Assembly (NCBI GenBank): GCA_023955335.1
Contig: JAGSGF010000023.1
Span: 1-44,335, forward strand
DNA length: 44,335 bases
Direction: 5' to 3'
DNA from: Yoonia sp.
GTDB lineage: Bacteria > Pseudomonadota > Alphaproteobacteria > Rhodobacterales > Rhodobacteraceae
How positions within the stretch are numbered: position 1 is the stretch's first letter; every line of letters starts with the position of its first letter. This document shows positions 9,074 to 17,157 of the stretch, piece by piece. The notes under the pieces were generated by a model. That model ran no database searches. It was not told the origin of the DNA and worked only from the letters and a program-made list of their open reading frames with translations. Made by a program: the position numbers and the translations under genes.

Positions 9074-10042
9074 ATGGCAGTTTATGATCAGGGGCACGCC
9101 CCCATTACCGGTGCTGCCCGTGCCGGTGCTTTGGTGAATTACGCAGGCGCGCTGGTATCTTGTGCATTGATCGTCGGTGTCGGCGTTTGGGGATATAAGC
9201 TGGTGGTGCGCGATGTATCCGGAATTCCAGTTGTCCGCGCGATGGCAGGTGACATGCGCGTTTTGCCAACGAATCCTGGTGGTGAAGTATCCAACCATAC
9301 AGGCCTTTCCGTTAACGAAGTTGCAGCCGTGGGCGAAGCAGCCGCCCCCGAAGATAGCGTGGCCTTAGCCCCTATGACTGCTGGTTTGGCGGATGAAGAT
9401 CTTGAAGCACAGCCGATGGCTGAAGCCAGCGAAGTGTTGGCGGTTGATCCTGTGGTGTCCCCAGAGGTGCAGGTGCCAGTTGTGTTGAATGGAACGCAGG
9501 CAGTTAACGCACCACTGTCAACGAATGATATTCTCGCATTGGCCGATCAGATTGCGGCGGGTGTAGCCCCGCTTGCTGGTGGTGCCGTCGTTGCACCGAC
9601 GCTAAGTGCAAACGGGCAGGCCGTGGTTACCCCGTTGGTTGCCCGTAACGTGCCGGGTGTGTCTGTGTCGCTGCGCCCCGCACTGCGGCCTGCAACATTG
9701 GTTCCAACATCTGCACCTACGGTCGCTGACGCAGTGGCTGCCGCAGTGGCTACGACGAACGAGCCACTTGTGACAGCTGCCGCTTTTGCTTTGGGAACCA
9801 ACCTTGTGCAATTGGGCGCGTTCCCAAACGCCGAGGTTGCGGCGACAGAATGGACCCGTTTGCAGGGGCGCTTTGGCGATGTGATGGGCGGGAAGGCCCG
9901 TGTCATTCAGGCCGCCACATCGGGTGGTAAGGTGTTTTACAGACTGCGCGCTCAGGGGTTTGGTGAACTGGGCGACGCGCGCCGGTTCTGTGCCGCATTG
10001 GTTGCGGAGGGCACAGATTGCATCCCTGTTGTTGTACGTTAA
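9074..10042 (+). CDS. SPOR-domain cell envelope protein
   Basis: 322 residues. One membrane segment (about residues 17-40, LVNYAGALVSCALIVGVGVW) places the rest in the periplasm. A long Ala/Val/Pro-rich linker (about 50-235) leads to a C-terminal SPOR domain (about 240-322) beginning VQLGAFPNAEVA and ending YRLRAQGFGELGDARRFC. SPOR domains bind denuded glycan at the division septum. The gene sits directly before nagZ, which also handles peptidoglycan, and its stop is immediately followed by the nagZ GTG start. Its partner in division is unknown. Confidence 0.85.
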   Translation: MAVYDQGHAPITGAARAGALVNYAGALVSCALIVGVGVWGYKLVVRDVSGIPVVRAMAGDMRVLPTNPGGEVSNHTGLSVNEVAAVGEAAAPEDSVALAPMTAGLADEDLEAQPMAEASEVLAVDPVVSPEVQVPVVLNGTQAVNAPLSTNDILALADQIAAGVAPLAGGAVVAPTLSANGQAVVTPLVARNVPGVSVSLRPALRPATLVPTSAPTVADAVAAAVATTNEPLVTAAAFALGTNLVQLGAFPNAEVAATEWTRLQGRFGDVMGGKARVIQAATSGGKVFYRLRAQGFGELGDARRFCAALVAEGTDCIPVVVR

Positions 10043-11026
10043 GTGCCAAATGCGAGCATTCTAGGCCCTGAAGGTCAGGTTGTAACCAGTTGGGAACGCG
10101 AATTTTTTCGTGAAATTGACCCATTCGGTTTTATCGTCTTTGCACGCAATATAGATACGCCAGATCAGCTGCGTCGTCTGACGTCTGACCTGCGAGATGT
10201 GGTGGGGCGCGATGCCCCGATTTTGATTGATCAAGAAGGTGGCCGGGTGCAGCGCCTGCGCGCGCCTCATTGGCGAGAATGGTTGCCGCCTTTGGAACAA
10301 GCTGCAAGAGCATCTGACCCTGCAAGGTCGTTTTACCTGCGGTCGCGGATCATGGCGGACGAATTACGCAGTGTTGGGATTGATGCGAATTGCGCGCCTA
10401 CATGTGATATTGCGGGCCCTGACACACATCCGTTTTTGCGCAATCGTTGTCTTGGGACTGATCCTAAAACGGTGATCCAGAACGCACGAGCCACAGCGGA
10501 CGGTCTGCTGGCTGGTGGCGTGCTGCCTGTGATGAAGCACGTGCCCGGGCACGGGCGCGGGTCCGTAGACAGTCACCTTGATCTGCCAGTTGCTGACGTT
10601 GCGGTAGAGGTCGCGGCAGATTGGGATTTCGCTCCGTTTAAGAGTTTAAACGATCTACCGATGGGTATGACCGCGCATATTATATTCAGCGCTTGTGGTC
10701 TGATGCCCGCAACGCAAAACCCCGATATGATTAAATTGATCCGAGACGCGATTGGATTCGATGGGCTGCTAATGACTGATGATATCTCAATGGAGGCATT
10801 GTCGGGTTCTGTAGCAGACCGGACGACAGCATCAATTGCTGCGGGATGTGATGTGGTTTTGCATTGCAATGGTGATATGGCAGAGATGCGTTGCGTCACA
10901 AATGCGGCCGGATCTTTGACAGATGCGGCGGCTACGCGTGCTGCGGCAGCCCTTGCGCAACGCAAATCCCCGGATGACATTGACATTGCGGCGCTCAGCG
11001 CGGAACTTGAAGCGCTTTTGGCGTGA
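10043..11026 (+). CDS. nagZ: Beta-N-acetylhexosaminidase, glycoside hydrolase family 3
   Basis: 327 residues. Cytoplasmic enzyme that removes N-acetylglucosamine from anhydromuropeptides during cell-wall recycling. Seen: ILIDQEGGRVQRL near residue 65, the KHVPGHGRGSVDSH motif near residue 167 that carries the catalytic His and Asp of NagZ, and LMTDDISMEAL near residue 240 holding the nucleophile Asp. The start is GTG at 10043, directly after the SPOR stop TAA, with the peptide MPNASILGPEG typical of the family. Seven bases separate it from scpA. Confidence 0.93.
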   Translation: MPNASILGPEGQVVTSWEREFFREIDPFGFIVFARNIDTPDQLRRLTSDLRDVVGRDAPILIDQEGGRVQRLRAPHWREWLPPLEQAARASDPARSFYLRSRIMADELRSVGIDANCAPTCDIAGPDTHPFLRNRCLGTDPKTVIQNARATADGLLAGGVLPVMKHVPGHGRGSVDSHLDLPVADVAVEVAADWDFAPFKSLNDLPMGMTAHIIFSACGLMPATQNPDMIKLIRDAIGFDGLLMTDDISMEALSGSVADRTTASIAAGCDVVLHCNGDMAEMRCVTNAAGSLTDAAATRAAAALAQRKSPDDIDIAALSAELEALLA

Positions 11027-11033
11027 GGGATAC

Positions 11034-11828
11034 GTGACAACCGATCAGTTTCAAGAAGACACGCAACGTGTCAGCGAACGTGTCGCCGCCGAGGCGCTGA
11101 TCGTTGACGTCGGCGCGTTTGAAGGGCCGCTTGATCTGCTGTTGACCTTGTCGCGCACCCAAAAGGTGGATCTGCGCCAGATTTCCATTCTCGCCTTGGC
11201 TGAGCAATATCTGGCGTTTGTTGAACAGGCCAAGACACTGCGGCTTGAGCTGGCAGCAGATTACTTGGTGATGGCCGCATGGTTGGCATTTTTGAAATCG
11301 CGTTTGCTGTTGCCACCTGATCCAACGGAAGAAGGGCCATCAGGCGCCGAATTGGCCGCACATTTGGCATTTCAGCTTGAACGCCTCGAAGCCATGCGCA
11401 ATGCCGCCGCCAAATTGATGGCGCGTGACCAGCTGGGGCGTGATTTCTTTGCCCGTGGCATCACCGAAGACGTGCAGCGCGTGCGCCGTGTGACCTATAC
11501 CGCGACTTTGCTGGACCTGATGCAGGGCTACGCCCGTATCCGGACCAAAGATGATTTCCGCCCGTTTATTCTGGACCGCGAGGCCGTGATGACGATGGAA
11601 CAATCCTTGGCCCGCATGCGGCATCTGATTGGTTTCGCTGGCGATTGGACCGATATCGTCAGCTATTTGCCCGAAGGCTGGGAGCTTGATCCGGTCAAGC
11701 GCCGCTCTGCCACTGCTGCGAATTTTGCAGCGTCTTTGGAATTGGCCAAAGAAGGCAAAATTGAAATTCGACAGGGCGAGGTTTTCTCGGCCATTCAGAT
11801 CCGAAAAAGAGAGCCGCGCGATGGCTAA
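11034..11828 (+). CDS. scpA: Segregation and condensation protein A
   Basis: 264 residues. ScpA is the kleisin that bridges SMC heads and, with ScpB, forms the chromosome condensin. The N-terminal block FEGPLDLLLTLSRTQKVDLRQISI is the conserved SMC-binding start of the family, followed by the ADYLVMAAWLAFLKSRLLLP segment. A GTG at 11034 with GAGGG four bases upstream is the best start; upstream reading in this frame overlaps nagZ and is not family-like. The last eight bases overlap scpB. Confidence 0.92.
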   Translation: MTTDQFQEDTQRVSERVAAEALIVDVGAFEGPLDLLLTLSRTQKVDLRQISILALAEQYLAFVEQAKTLRLELAADYLVMAAWLAFLKSRLLLPPDPTEEGPSGAELAAHLAFQLERLEAMRNAAAKLMARDQLGRDFFARGITEDVQRVRRVTYTATLLDLMQGYARIRTKDDFRPFILDREAVMTMEQSLARMRHLIGFAGDWTDIVSYLPEGWELDPVKRRSATAANFAASLELAKEGKIEIRQGEVFSAIQIRKREPRDG

Positions 11829-12471
11829 ACCTGACAATGACAGCCTTTTTGAGGCGCCCCCCATGGCCGAACAGGAACGCATGGTTGAGGCGATCCTTTT
11901 TGCCACTGCGGACCCTGTCAGCGTGACCGAATTGACGGGGCGGATGCCGCATGGCTGTGACCCTGCCGAGGCATTGGTCCATGTGCGTAAACGCTACGCA
12001 GGACGCGGTGTGCATCTGATCAAGATTGGCGACGCATGGGCGTTCCGCACCGCAGGCGATCTTGGGTTTTTGATGCAAAAGGAAACGGTCGAGACCCGCA
12101 AGCTATCGCGTGCTGCGATCGAGACTTTGGCGATTGTTGCCTACCACCAGCCCGTCACGCGCGCCGAGATTGAAGAAATTCGCGGTGTGTCTGTAAGCCG
12201 TGGCACCGTGGACCAGTTAATCGAAATGGAATGGGTCCGCATTGGCCGCAGGCGCATGACGCCTGGTCGGCCTGTAACCTTTGTCGTGACGCAAGAATTC
12301 CTTGATCACTTTGGCCTTGAGAATGCGCGCGATCTGCCAGGGCTCAAGGAATTGCGCTCTGCCGGACTGCTGGAAAACCGACCGCCGCCGGGTGCTTCGC
12401 AATTGACCGGGCCCGATGACACTGAAGACGATGATGATGACGACGATCAAGTGGAAATGTTCGAAGAGTGA
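11821..12471 (+). CDS. scpB: Segregation and condensation protein B
   Basis: 216 residues. Partner of ScpA in the SMC complex. Two winged-helix domains are recognisable: MVEAILFATADPVSVTEL from about residue 15, and SRAAIETLAIVAYHQPVTRAEIEEIRGV near residue 97, the family's hallmark. The C-terminus ends in a run of acidic residues (seven Asp in a row, then Gln-Val-Glu), common but variable in alphaproteobacterial ScpB. The ATG overlaps the scpA stop by eight bases. Tail-to-tail with the dCTP deaminase gene, 22 bases apart. Confidence 0.92.
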   Translation: MAKPDNDSLFEAPPMAEQERMVEAILFATADPVSVTELTGRMPHGCDPAEALVHVRKRYAGRGVHLIKIGDAWAFRTAGDLGFLMQKETVETRKLSRAAIETLAIVAYHQPVTRAEIEEIRGVSVSRGTVDQLIEMEWVRIGRRRMTPGRPVTFVVTQEFLDHFGLENARDLPGLKELRSAGLLENRPPPGASQLTGPDDTEDDDDDDDQVEMFEE

Positions 12472-12493
12472 AATTTTGTTGGCCAAACTTTCG

Positions 12494-13576
12494 CTAAGAT
12501 GACTTAAAATGTTTGGAAAGTTTAAGTCCTTGCCCTTGGTAATTTGACTTTATGTCCACACCATACAGCGCATCTGGCATCGCGCTCATGTGTTCATAGA
12601 CCAGCCGCCCGACGACTTGGCCGTGTTCCAGAACAAATGGTGCCTCGTGACAGCGGACCTCTAGAACCCCGCGAGAGCCTGTTCCACCAGCGGCGGCATA
12701 GCCAAAACCGGGATCAAAGAAGCCCGCGTAATGCACCCGAAATTCACCAACCATCGCCAGATAAGGTGCCATTTCGGCGGCCTGCATGGGTGGGATAATA
12801 ATGCTTTCGCGACTTACTAGAATATAGAATGCACCGGGATCGAGGATAATCCAGCCGTCTTTGGTATGCACCTCTTCCCAATAATCCGCAGGGTCGTAAT
12901 GGGCGAGCAGGGACAGGTCGATAACGCCGGTATGTGGTTTGGCGCGGTAGCCGACGAGCGTTCCGCTGGCGGGCTCCAGATCGACCGAGAACCCGAGGCC
13001 GTCGGAGATCACTGGATCACCCGAAACGATTGGTGTGACCGCATGTAACGCACGTAGGTCATCGTCGGACATAAACGTCTGCCCTTGGCGAAAAATGATC
13101 TGGTTGAGCATCTGGCCCTGACGGGCAACGACAGAAAATGAACGCGGGCAGATTTCAACGAAAAGCGGACCAATATAGCCAGCAGGCACGCGGTCAAATT
13201 CAACGCCGTGATCGGTGATAATGCGGGTTAAAAGATCAAGCCGCCCGATGGACGACTTTGCGGATGCCGCAGCGGTCATCCCAGCGGGCAGGGCGAGCTG
13301 TTCGAGCAGTGGGACCACATAGACGCAGCCTTTTTCCAAAACCGCACCTTCGGTCAAATCGATGGCGTGCATTTGGAAGTCAGCCAAGCGTTTGGTCACT
13401 GTCCGGTTACGTCCCGCAAGGAACGACGCGCGGACACGGTACGCCGTGGCTCCAAGGCGCAGATCAAGCGACGCAGGTTGGATTTGACCGTCAGCAATAG
13501 GGGCTGACGCCGTGATCGCGCCACTGGCCATCAAATCGCGCAACTGGTGGTCTGCTAGAACGCCGGAATGTGTCAT
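12494..13576 (-). CDS. dCTP deaminase, long alphaproteobacterial type (DCD-like)
   Basis: 360 residues, about twice a normal Dcd. Matches the family of 2'-deoxycytidine 5'-triphosphate deaminases (PF06559) in which two dUTPase-like folds are joined; it would make dUTP for dTMP synthesis. Seen: IQPASLDLRLGATAYRVRASFL in the first half, ASAKSSIGRLDLLTRIITDHG with the conserved Ser/Arg/Asp active-site segment, and GYAAAGGTGSRGVLEVRCHE in the second. Two adjacent ATGs exist; the second (13576) lies five bases from AAAGGGG and is preferred. It begins only about 20 bases after the tRNA-Pro terminator on the same strand. Confidence 0.85.
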   Translation of the reverse strand: MTHSGVLADHQLRDLMASGAITASAPIADGQIQPASLDLRLGATAYRVRASFLAGRNRTVTKRLADFQMHAIDLTEGAVLEKGCVYVVPLLEQLALPAGMTAAASAKSSIGRLDLLTRIITDHGVEFDRVPAGYIGPLFVEICPRSFSVVARQGQMLNQIIFRQGQTFMSDDDLRALHAVTPIVSGDPVISDGLGFSVDLEPASGTLVGYRAKPHTGVIDLSLLAHYDPADYWEEVHTKDGWIILDPGAFYILVSRESIIIPPMQAAEMAPYLAMVGEFRVHYAGFFDPGFGYAAAGGTGSRGVLEVRCHEAPFVLEHGQVVGRLVYEHMSAMPDALYGVDIKSNYQGQGLKLSKHFKSS

Positions 13577-13596
13577 CATGTCCCCTTTGGGATTAC

Positions 13597-13630
13597 AAAA
13601 ACGCCCGCCGCGGTGAAACGCAAACGGGCG
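13597..13630 (-). terminator. Intrinsic terminator of tRNA-Pro
   Basis: On the minus strand CGCCCG (13630-13625) pairs with CGGGCG (13607-13602) across a 17-base loop and is followed at once by TTTTTG. It begins nine bases past the tRNA 3' end and stops about six bases before the ribosome site of the dCTP deaminase gene. Confidence 0.7.
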
Positions 13631-13638
13631 CTTGTTGT

Positions 13639-13715
13639 TGGTCGGGCTAGCAGGACTCGAACCTGCGACCTTCCGTCCCCCAGACGGACGCGCTACCAGA
13701 CTGCGCTATAGCCCG
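13639..13715 (-). tRNA. tRNA-Pro (anticodon GGG)
   Basis: 77 bases on the minus strand including an encoded CCA. Acceptor stem CGGGCTA pairs perfectly with TAGCCCG, followed by discriminator A and CCA. D stem GCGC/GCGC, anticodon stem TCCGT/ACGGA with loop CTGGGGG, variable AGGTC, T stem GCAGG/CCTGC with loop TTCGAGT. The anticodon GGG (13681-13679) reads proline CCC/CCU. Confidence 0.95.
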
Positions 13716-13725
13716 ACTGGCGGTG

Positions 13726-13753
13726 TTCATAGCTGATTTAGACGGGCAGGCAA
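13726..13753 (-). promoter_or_regulatory. Candidate promoter of tRNA-Pro
   Basis: Reverse-strand TTGCCT (13753-13748) and TATGAA (13731-13726) are separated by 16 bases, and the mature tRNA starts ten bases further on. This spacing suits a sigma-70 type promoter that starts close to the tRNA 5' end. It lies between the merR stop and the tRNA. Confidence 0.45.
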
Positions 13754-13761
13754 GACCCAAA

Positions 13762-14295
13762 TCACGCGGACTGGCGGATACGGTCGCGCAGTGCAGCGAG
13801 CTGAGTAACATGGGGTGAAATTGCGTCTGCGTTGCGCCGGAGTGTTGCCGGGTTGGCGGCCACGAGCAGTGACAAAATCAGCGGGCGCGGTGCCGTCGGC
13901 GTATCACGAGCATCTGGCAGGGCGACGATGTTGTCAGGCTCAATGTTGTCAGTGTCTGCGATTGGCTGTGGTATCTCTGGGGTGCTTTCAACAACTGGCA
14001 GGATGTCAGGACCCGTAGCACCGGATGTCGAACCAAGTGTCATAACATGCTTAACCCCTTGTTCTCGAAGTAACTTTTGCGCACCTTTGATCGTCATACC
14101 CTGATCGTGCAGAAGGGCTTTGATCCCAGCCAAAAGCTGTATGTCTTCTGGCCGATAATAGCGGCGGCCGCCTGCACGTTTGACAGGTTTTATCTGTGAA
14201 AATTTGCTTTCCCAGAAACGCAGAACATGGGTTGGCGTATCCAACGAGGTTGAAGCCTCGCTGATGGTGCGAAAGGCACTTTGTGATTTTGCCAT
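13762..14295 (-). CDS. MerR family transcriptional regulator
   Basis: 177 residues. The N-terminal 70 residues form the MerR winged helix: [25 protein letters not shown] followed by [35 protein letters not shown]. The rest is a low-complexity tail with no cysteine or histidine effector site, so no metal or drug ligand can be proposed. The gene follows ihfA by 15 bases on the same strand, an order I recall as conserved in alphaproteobacteria, where its target is unknown to me. Confidence 0.85.
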   Translation of the reverse strand: MAKSQSAFRTISEASTSLDTPTHVLRFWESKFSQIKPVKRAGGRRYYRPEDIQLLAGIKALLHDQGMTIKGAQKLLREQGVKHVMTLGSTSGATGPDILPVVESTPEIPQPIADTDNIEPDNIVALPDARDTPTAPRPLILSLLVAANPATLRRNADAISPHVTQLAALRDRIRQSA

Positions 14296-14310
14296 GTGTT
14301 ACCTAAGTCC

Positions 14311-14610
14311 TTACTTATTGCCTGCCGCGACCCGATCCTTCATCAAATGCGACGGACGGAACGTCAAAACGCGGCGGGGATGGATTGGGACCTCTTCGCC
14401 GGTCTTTGGATTGCGGCCAACGCGCGCAGCCTTTTCACGAACCGAAAACGTCCCAAATGACGAGACTTTCACGGCCTCGCCTGACACAAGCGCATCGGAC
14501 ACGTGGTTTAATACGCTTTCGACCAAATCGGCACTTTCGTTACGTGATAGTCCAACTTGGCTATGCACGGCATCCGCCAGATCCATACGCGTCAAAGTAT
14601 TGTCAGCCAT
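14311..14610 (-). CDS. ihfA: Integration host factor alpha subunit
   Basis: 99 residues, the normal size. One half of the IHF heterodimer, which bends DNA sharply at specific sites in recombination, replication and transcription. The DNABII signature is clear: [30 protein letters not shown] with the arm-tip Pro, and the C-terminal [21 protein letters not shown] lies eight bases before the ATG. Sits between fabH and merR on the same strand. The 96 bases separating it from fabH leave room for its own promoter, although I found no strong one. Confidence 0.95.
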   Translation of the reverse strand: MADNTLTRMDLADAVHSQVGLSRNESADLVESVLNHVSDALVSGEAVKVSSFGTFSVREKAARVGRNPKTGEEVPIHPRRVLTFRPSHLMKDRVAAGNK

Positions 14611-14706
14611 TGTATTCCCCTGAGTTGTTGCAGGTGACTTTGGCCGATGGGTTTTTCAGAGTCAATAACAAGGACTTGGACGGCAGTCTTAAAGGTGACA
14701 GTTTGC

Positions 14707-15678
14707 CTACCAGCGCAAAACAACAGCGCCCCATGCGAGCCCGCCGCCGATTGCCTCTGTCACAAGCAAGTCACCTTTTTTGATCTGCCCGTTTTCCACG
14801 CCCACAGACAGGGCCAGAGGGATGGATGCAGCAGAGGTGTTGCCGTGATCTTGCACCGTCACAATAACGCGGTCCATGCCAACACCAAGCTTGCGCGCGG
14901 TGGATTTGATGATCCGAATATTGGCCTGATGGGGCACAACCCAATCCACGTCATCTGCGCCAAGGCCGATTTTATCCAGCGCGGTATGCGCCGTTTGCGC
15001 CAGCTTTTCGACAGCATGTTTGAAAATCTCCTGGCCTTGCATTTTCAGCACGCCAGTCGTTTGGGTCGAGACGCCCCCGTCGACATACAGCAGATTGCGG
15101 TGGGTTCCGTCCGAATTCAGATCGGTGGATAAGATACCACGATCTGCGTTCGTGCCTTCGCCGGTTTGCGCCTCAAGCACAACCGCGCCCGCACCATCGC
15201 CAAACAAAACGCATGTGGACCGGTCTGTCCAATCCATGATCCGGCTGAACGTTTCCGCACCAATCACGAGCACACGGTCCGCTTGACCCGACACAATCAG
15301 TGCATTGGCGTTGGTCAATGCAAATGTAAATCCCGCACAAACGGCTTGAATATCAAAGGCAAAGCCCTTGGTATTGCCAATATTGGCTTGGACCATGGTG
15401 GCCGCAGATGGAAATGTCAGATCGGATGTAGATGTCGCCAAAACGATTGCATCGATGTCATTCCCAGTCAGGCCTGCCATCTTTAGCGCGGCATTGGCTG
15501 CGTTGGTCGCAAGGTCAGATGTATTTTGATCGGGCGCTGCGAAATGGCGTCGTTCAATGCCCGAACGGGACTTGATCCACTCGTCGGTGGTATCGATCGA
15601 TTTTTCAAATTCTGCGTTGGGGACGACGCGGTCAGGCAGGTAATGCCCGACACCGATGACGACTGCGCGACGGGTCAT
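14707..15678 (-). CDS. fabH: Beta-ketoacyl-ACP synthase III
   Basis: 323 residues. Starts fatty acid synthesis by condensing acetyl-CoA with malonyl-ACP. The catalytic triad is visible: C114 in DIQAVCAGF, H250 in VVPHQANIR and N280 in DHGNTSAASIP. Length and N-terminus (GVGHYLPDRVVPN) match the family. Three bases after plsX on the same strand, so the two fatty acid and phospholipid genes are surely co-transcribed with rpmF. Confidence 0.95.
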   Translation of the reverse strand: MTRRAVVIGVGHYLPDRVVPNAEFEKSIDTTDEWIKSRSGIERRHFAAPDQNTSDLATNAANAALKMAGLTGNDIDAIVLATSTSDLTFPSAATMVQANIGNTKGFAFDIQAVCAGFTFALTNANALIVSGQADRVLVIGAETFSRIMDWTDRSTCVLFGDGAGAVVLEAQTGEGTNADRGILSTDLNSDGTHRNLLYVDGGVSTQTTGVLKMQGQEIFKHAVEKLAQTAHTALDKIGLGADDVDWVVPHQANIRIIKSTARKLGVGMDRVIVTVQDHGNTSAASIPLALSVGVENGQIKKGDLLVTEAIGGGLAWGAVVLRW

Positions 15679-15681
15679 ATG

Positions 15682-16782
15682 TTAACCATCCGTTTTGGAG
15701 TTGGAGCCGGTCTGAATCGTATCTTGGGCAAGCGCTGCCGCAGATGCAACCCGCGCGGCGAGTTTGTCTGAGAAACCAGATTGCGCCAGGCGGTATGCGA
15801 GGTTCAGCGCGGCGGCCATACCAGTTGCATCGGCCCCACCATGGCTTTTTATGACTGTTTGGTTCAGGCCTAAAAATACGCCCCCGTTGACACGGCGCGG
15901 GTCGATTCGCTTGCGCAGACGGTTTAGCGATCCACGGGCAAGAAGCGCACCAAGCATCGAAAACGGCGTTTTCATCAAAGATTCGCGCAGGAGGCCCGAA
16001 ATGAGATTCGCAGTGCCTTCGCCAGTTTTTAGCGCAACGTTACCAGTGAACCCGTCGGTGACGATTACATCAACGCGGGTAGAGGGGAGGTCACCGCCTT
16101 CAACGAATCCGATATAGTCGTATCCGCCTTTGTCAGCGGCCTGACCTATCAGTTCATGTGCGACCTTCAGCTCGGCGCGGCCTTTGTGTTCTTCGGTGCC
16201 CACATTCAACAGCCCAATGCGCGGGCGTTCAATGTCCAAGCCATTGCGCGCATAAGACGCCCCCATAAGAGCATATGTCAGCAAATCATCTTGGTCGGCG
16301 CGAATATCTGCACCTGCATCAAGCATCACGTTAAACCCCGCAGGGTTCCGTGACGGCCAAAGGCAGGCAATCGCGGGGCGGTTTACGCCTTCGGCTTTGC
16401 GCAGACGCAGCATTGAAATCGCCATCAGCCCGCCGGTGTTTCCGCACGATACGGCGACGGCGGCTGATCCATCGCGCACGGCCTCTACGGCTGACCACAT
16501 GGAGGTTTTCTTGCCATTCCGCAGGACATGGCTGGGTTTGTCGGTCATTTTCACGACCTCAGATGTATCCCAAATCTCGACACGGTCGCTTATTTTGCGC
16601 CTTGCGAGCATTGGCGCCAGCTCTGCACGCGGACCATGCAGAATAGCGCGGGCCAAAGGTTGGCTGGCTAAAAACATAGAAAGGCCCGCGACAACAGTCG
16701 CAGGCCCTTTATCGCCGCCCATAGCGTCGACGGATACGATATGTGCGGTGTTCGCCGCGATGTCCGTCTGTGCTTGGGTCAT
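15682..16782 (-). CDS. plsX: Phosphate acyltransferase PlsX
   Basis: 366 residues. Converts acyl-ACP to acyl-phosphate, the first step of phosphatidic acid synthesis by the PlsX/PlsY route. Seen: VSVDAMGGDKGPATVVAGL near the start, the SCGNTGGLMAISMLRL block near residue 113, LLNVGTEEHKG near 192 and IVTDGFTGNVALKTGEG near 233. Peripheral inner-membrane protein in known cases. Sits between rpmF and fabH, the widespread bacterial order that links ribosome and lipid production. Confidence 0.95.
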   Translation of the reverse strand: MTQAQTDIAANTAHIVSVDAMGGDKGPATVVAGLSMFLASQPLARAILHGPRAELAPMLARRKISDRVEIWDTSEVVKMTDKPSHVLRNGKKTSMWSAVEAVRDGSAAVAVSCGNTGGLMAISMLRLRKAEGVNRPAIACLWPSRNPAGFNVMLDAGADIRADQDDLLTYALMGASYARNGLDIERPRIGLLNVGTEEHKGRAELKVAHELIGQAADKGGYDYIGFVEGGDLPSTRVDVIVTDGFTGNVALKTGEGTANLISGLLRESLMKTPFSMLGALLARGSLNRLRKRIDPRRVNGGVFLGLNQTVIKSHGGADATGMAAALNLAYRLAQSGFSDKLAARVASAAALAQDTIQTGSNSKTDG

Positions 16783-16798
16783 ATTCTTAACTTACAGC

Positions 16799-17002
16799 TT
16801 ATGCTGCGTCGTCGTCCAGTTCCACGTCAGCGGATGCGATCACTTCGCGCGTGGCGTAGTGGTTGCAAGACGGGCAAATGTGGTGTGGACGCTTCAGCTC
16901 GCCGCAGTTGTCACATTCGTTTGGGTTCGCTGCAACAAGCGAGTCGTGGGAACGACGGTTGTTACGACGGGATTTGGATACTTTGTTCTGCTGGACGGCC
17001 AT
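16799..17002 (-). CDS. rpmF: 50S ribosomal protein L32
   Basis: 67 residues. The start [20 protein letters not shown] is characteristic of bacterial L32. Four zinc-binding cysteines are kept (C30, C33, C43, C46), so this is the zinc-containing form. It leads the rpmF-plsX-fabH run and has a leader of about 100 bases with a hairpin if the proposed promoter at 17111-17138 is right. The ribosome site is weak (GGGTTGAG). Confidence 0.97.
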   Translation of the reverse strand: MAVQQNKVSKSRRNNRRSHDSLVAANPNECDNCGELKRPHHICPSCNHYATREVIASADVELDDDAA

Positions 17003-17018
17003 GTCTCAACCCTATGAT

Positions 17019-17037
17019 AAAAGGGCCGTTTTGGCCC
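17019..17037 (-). terminator. Terminator-like hairpin in the rpmF leader
   Basis: On the minus strand GGGCC, loop AAAAC, GGCCC and then TTTTATC. It lies 17 bases upstream of the rpmF ATG and about 120 bases after the yceD stop. The stem is short (5 bp) but all G-C. It could end yceD transcripts or act as an attenuator for rpmF-plsX-fabH. Confidence 0.45.
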
Positions 17038-17110
17038 GTGTGATTTAGTCTTTGGGGCGTCCTAAGCGATTGGGACAGCCTTGTCGAGACTGGATGTATT
17101 AGAGGCCGCG

Positions 17111-17138
17111 AACATACTGCGAATTTATAGCAGCGCAA
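17111..17138 (-). promoter_or_regulatory. Candidate promoter of rpmF-plsX-fabH
   Basis: Reverse-strand TTGCGC (17138-17133) and TATGTT (17116-17111) with a 16-base spacer. It lies in the 155-base gap between yceD and rpmF, in an AT-richer patch. It would give a leader of about 100 bases. Confidence 0.35.
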
Positions 17139-17157
17139 CCCCTTACGGCGTCATGTG

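Noticed and set aside
8450-9298. 282-codon minus-strand frame covering the end of argS and the start of the SPOR gene
   Set aside because: Runs across two real genes and their gap; the composition is that of a shadow.
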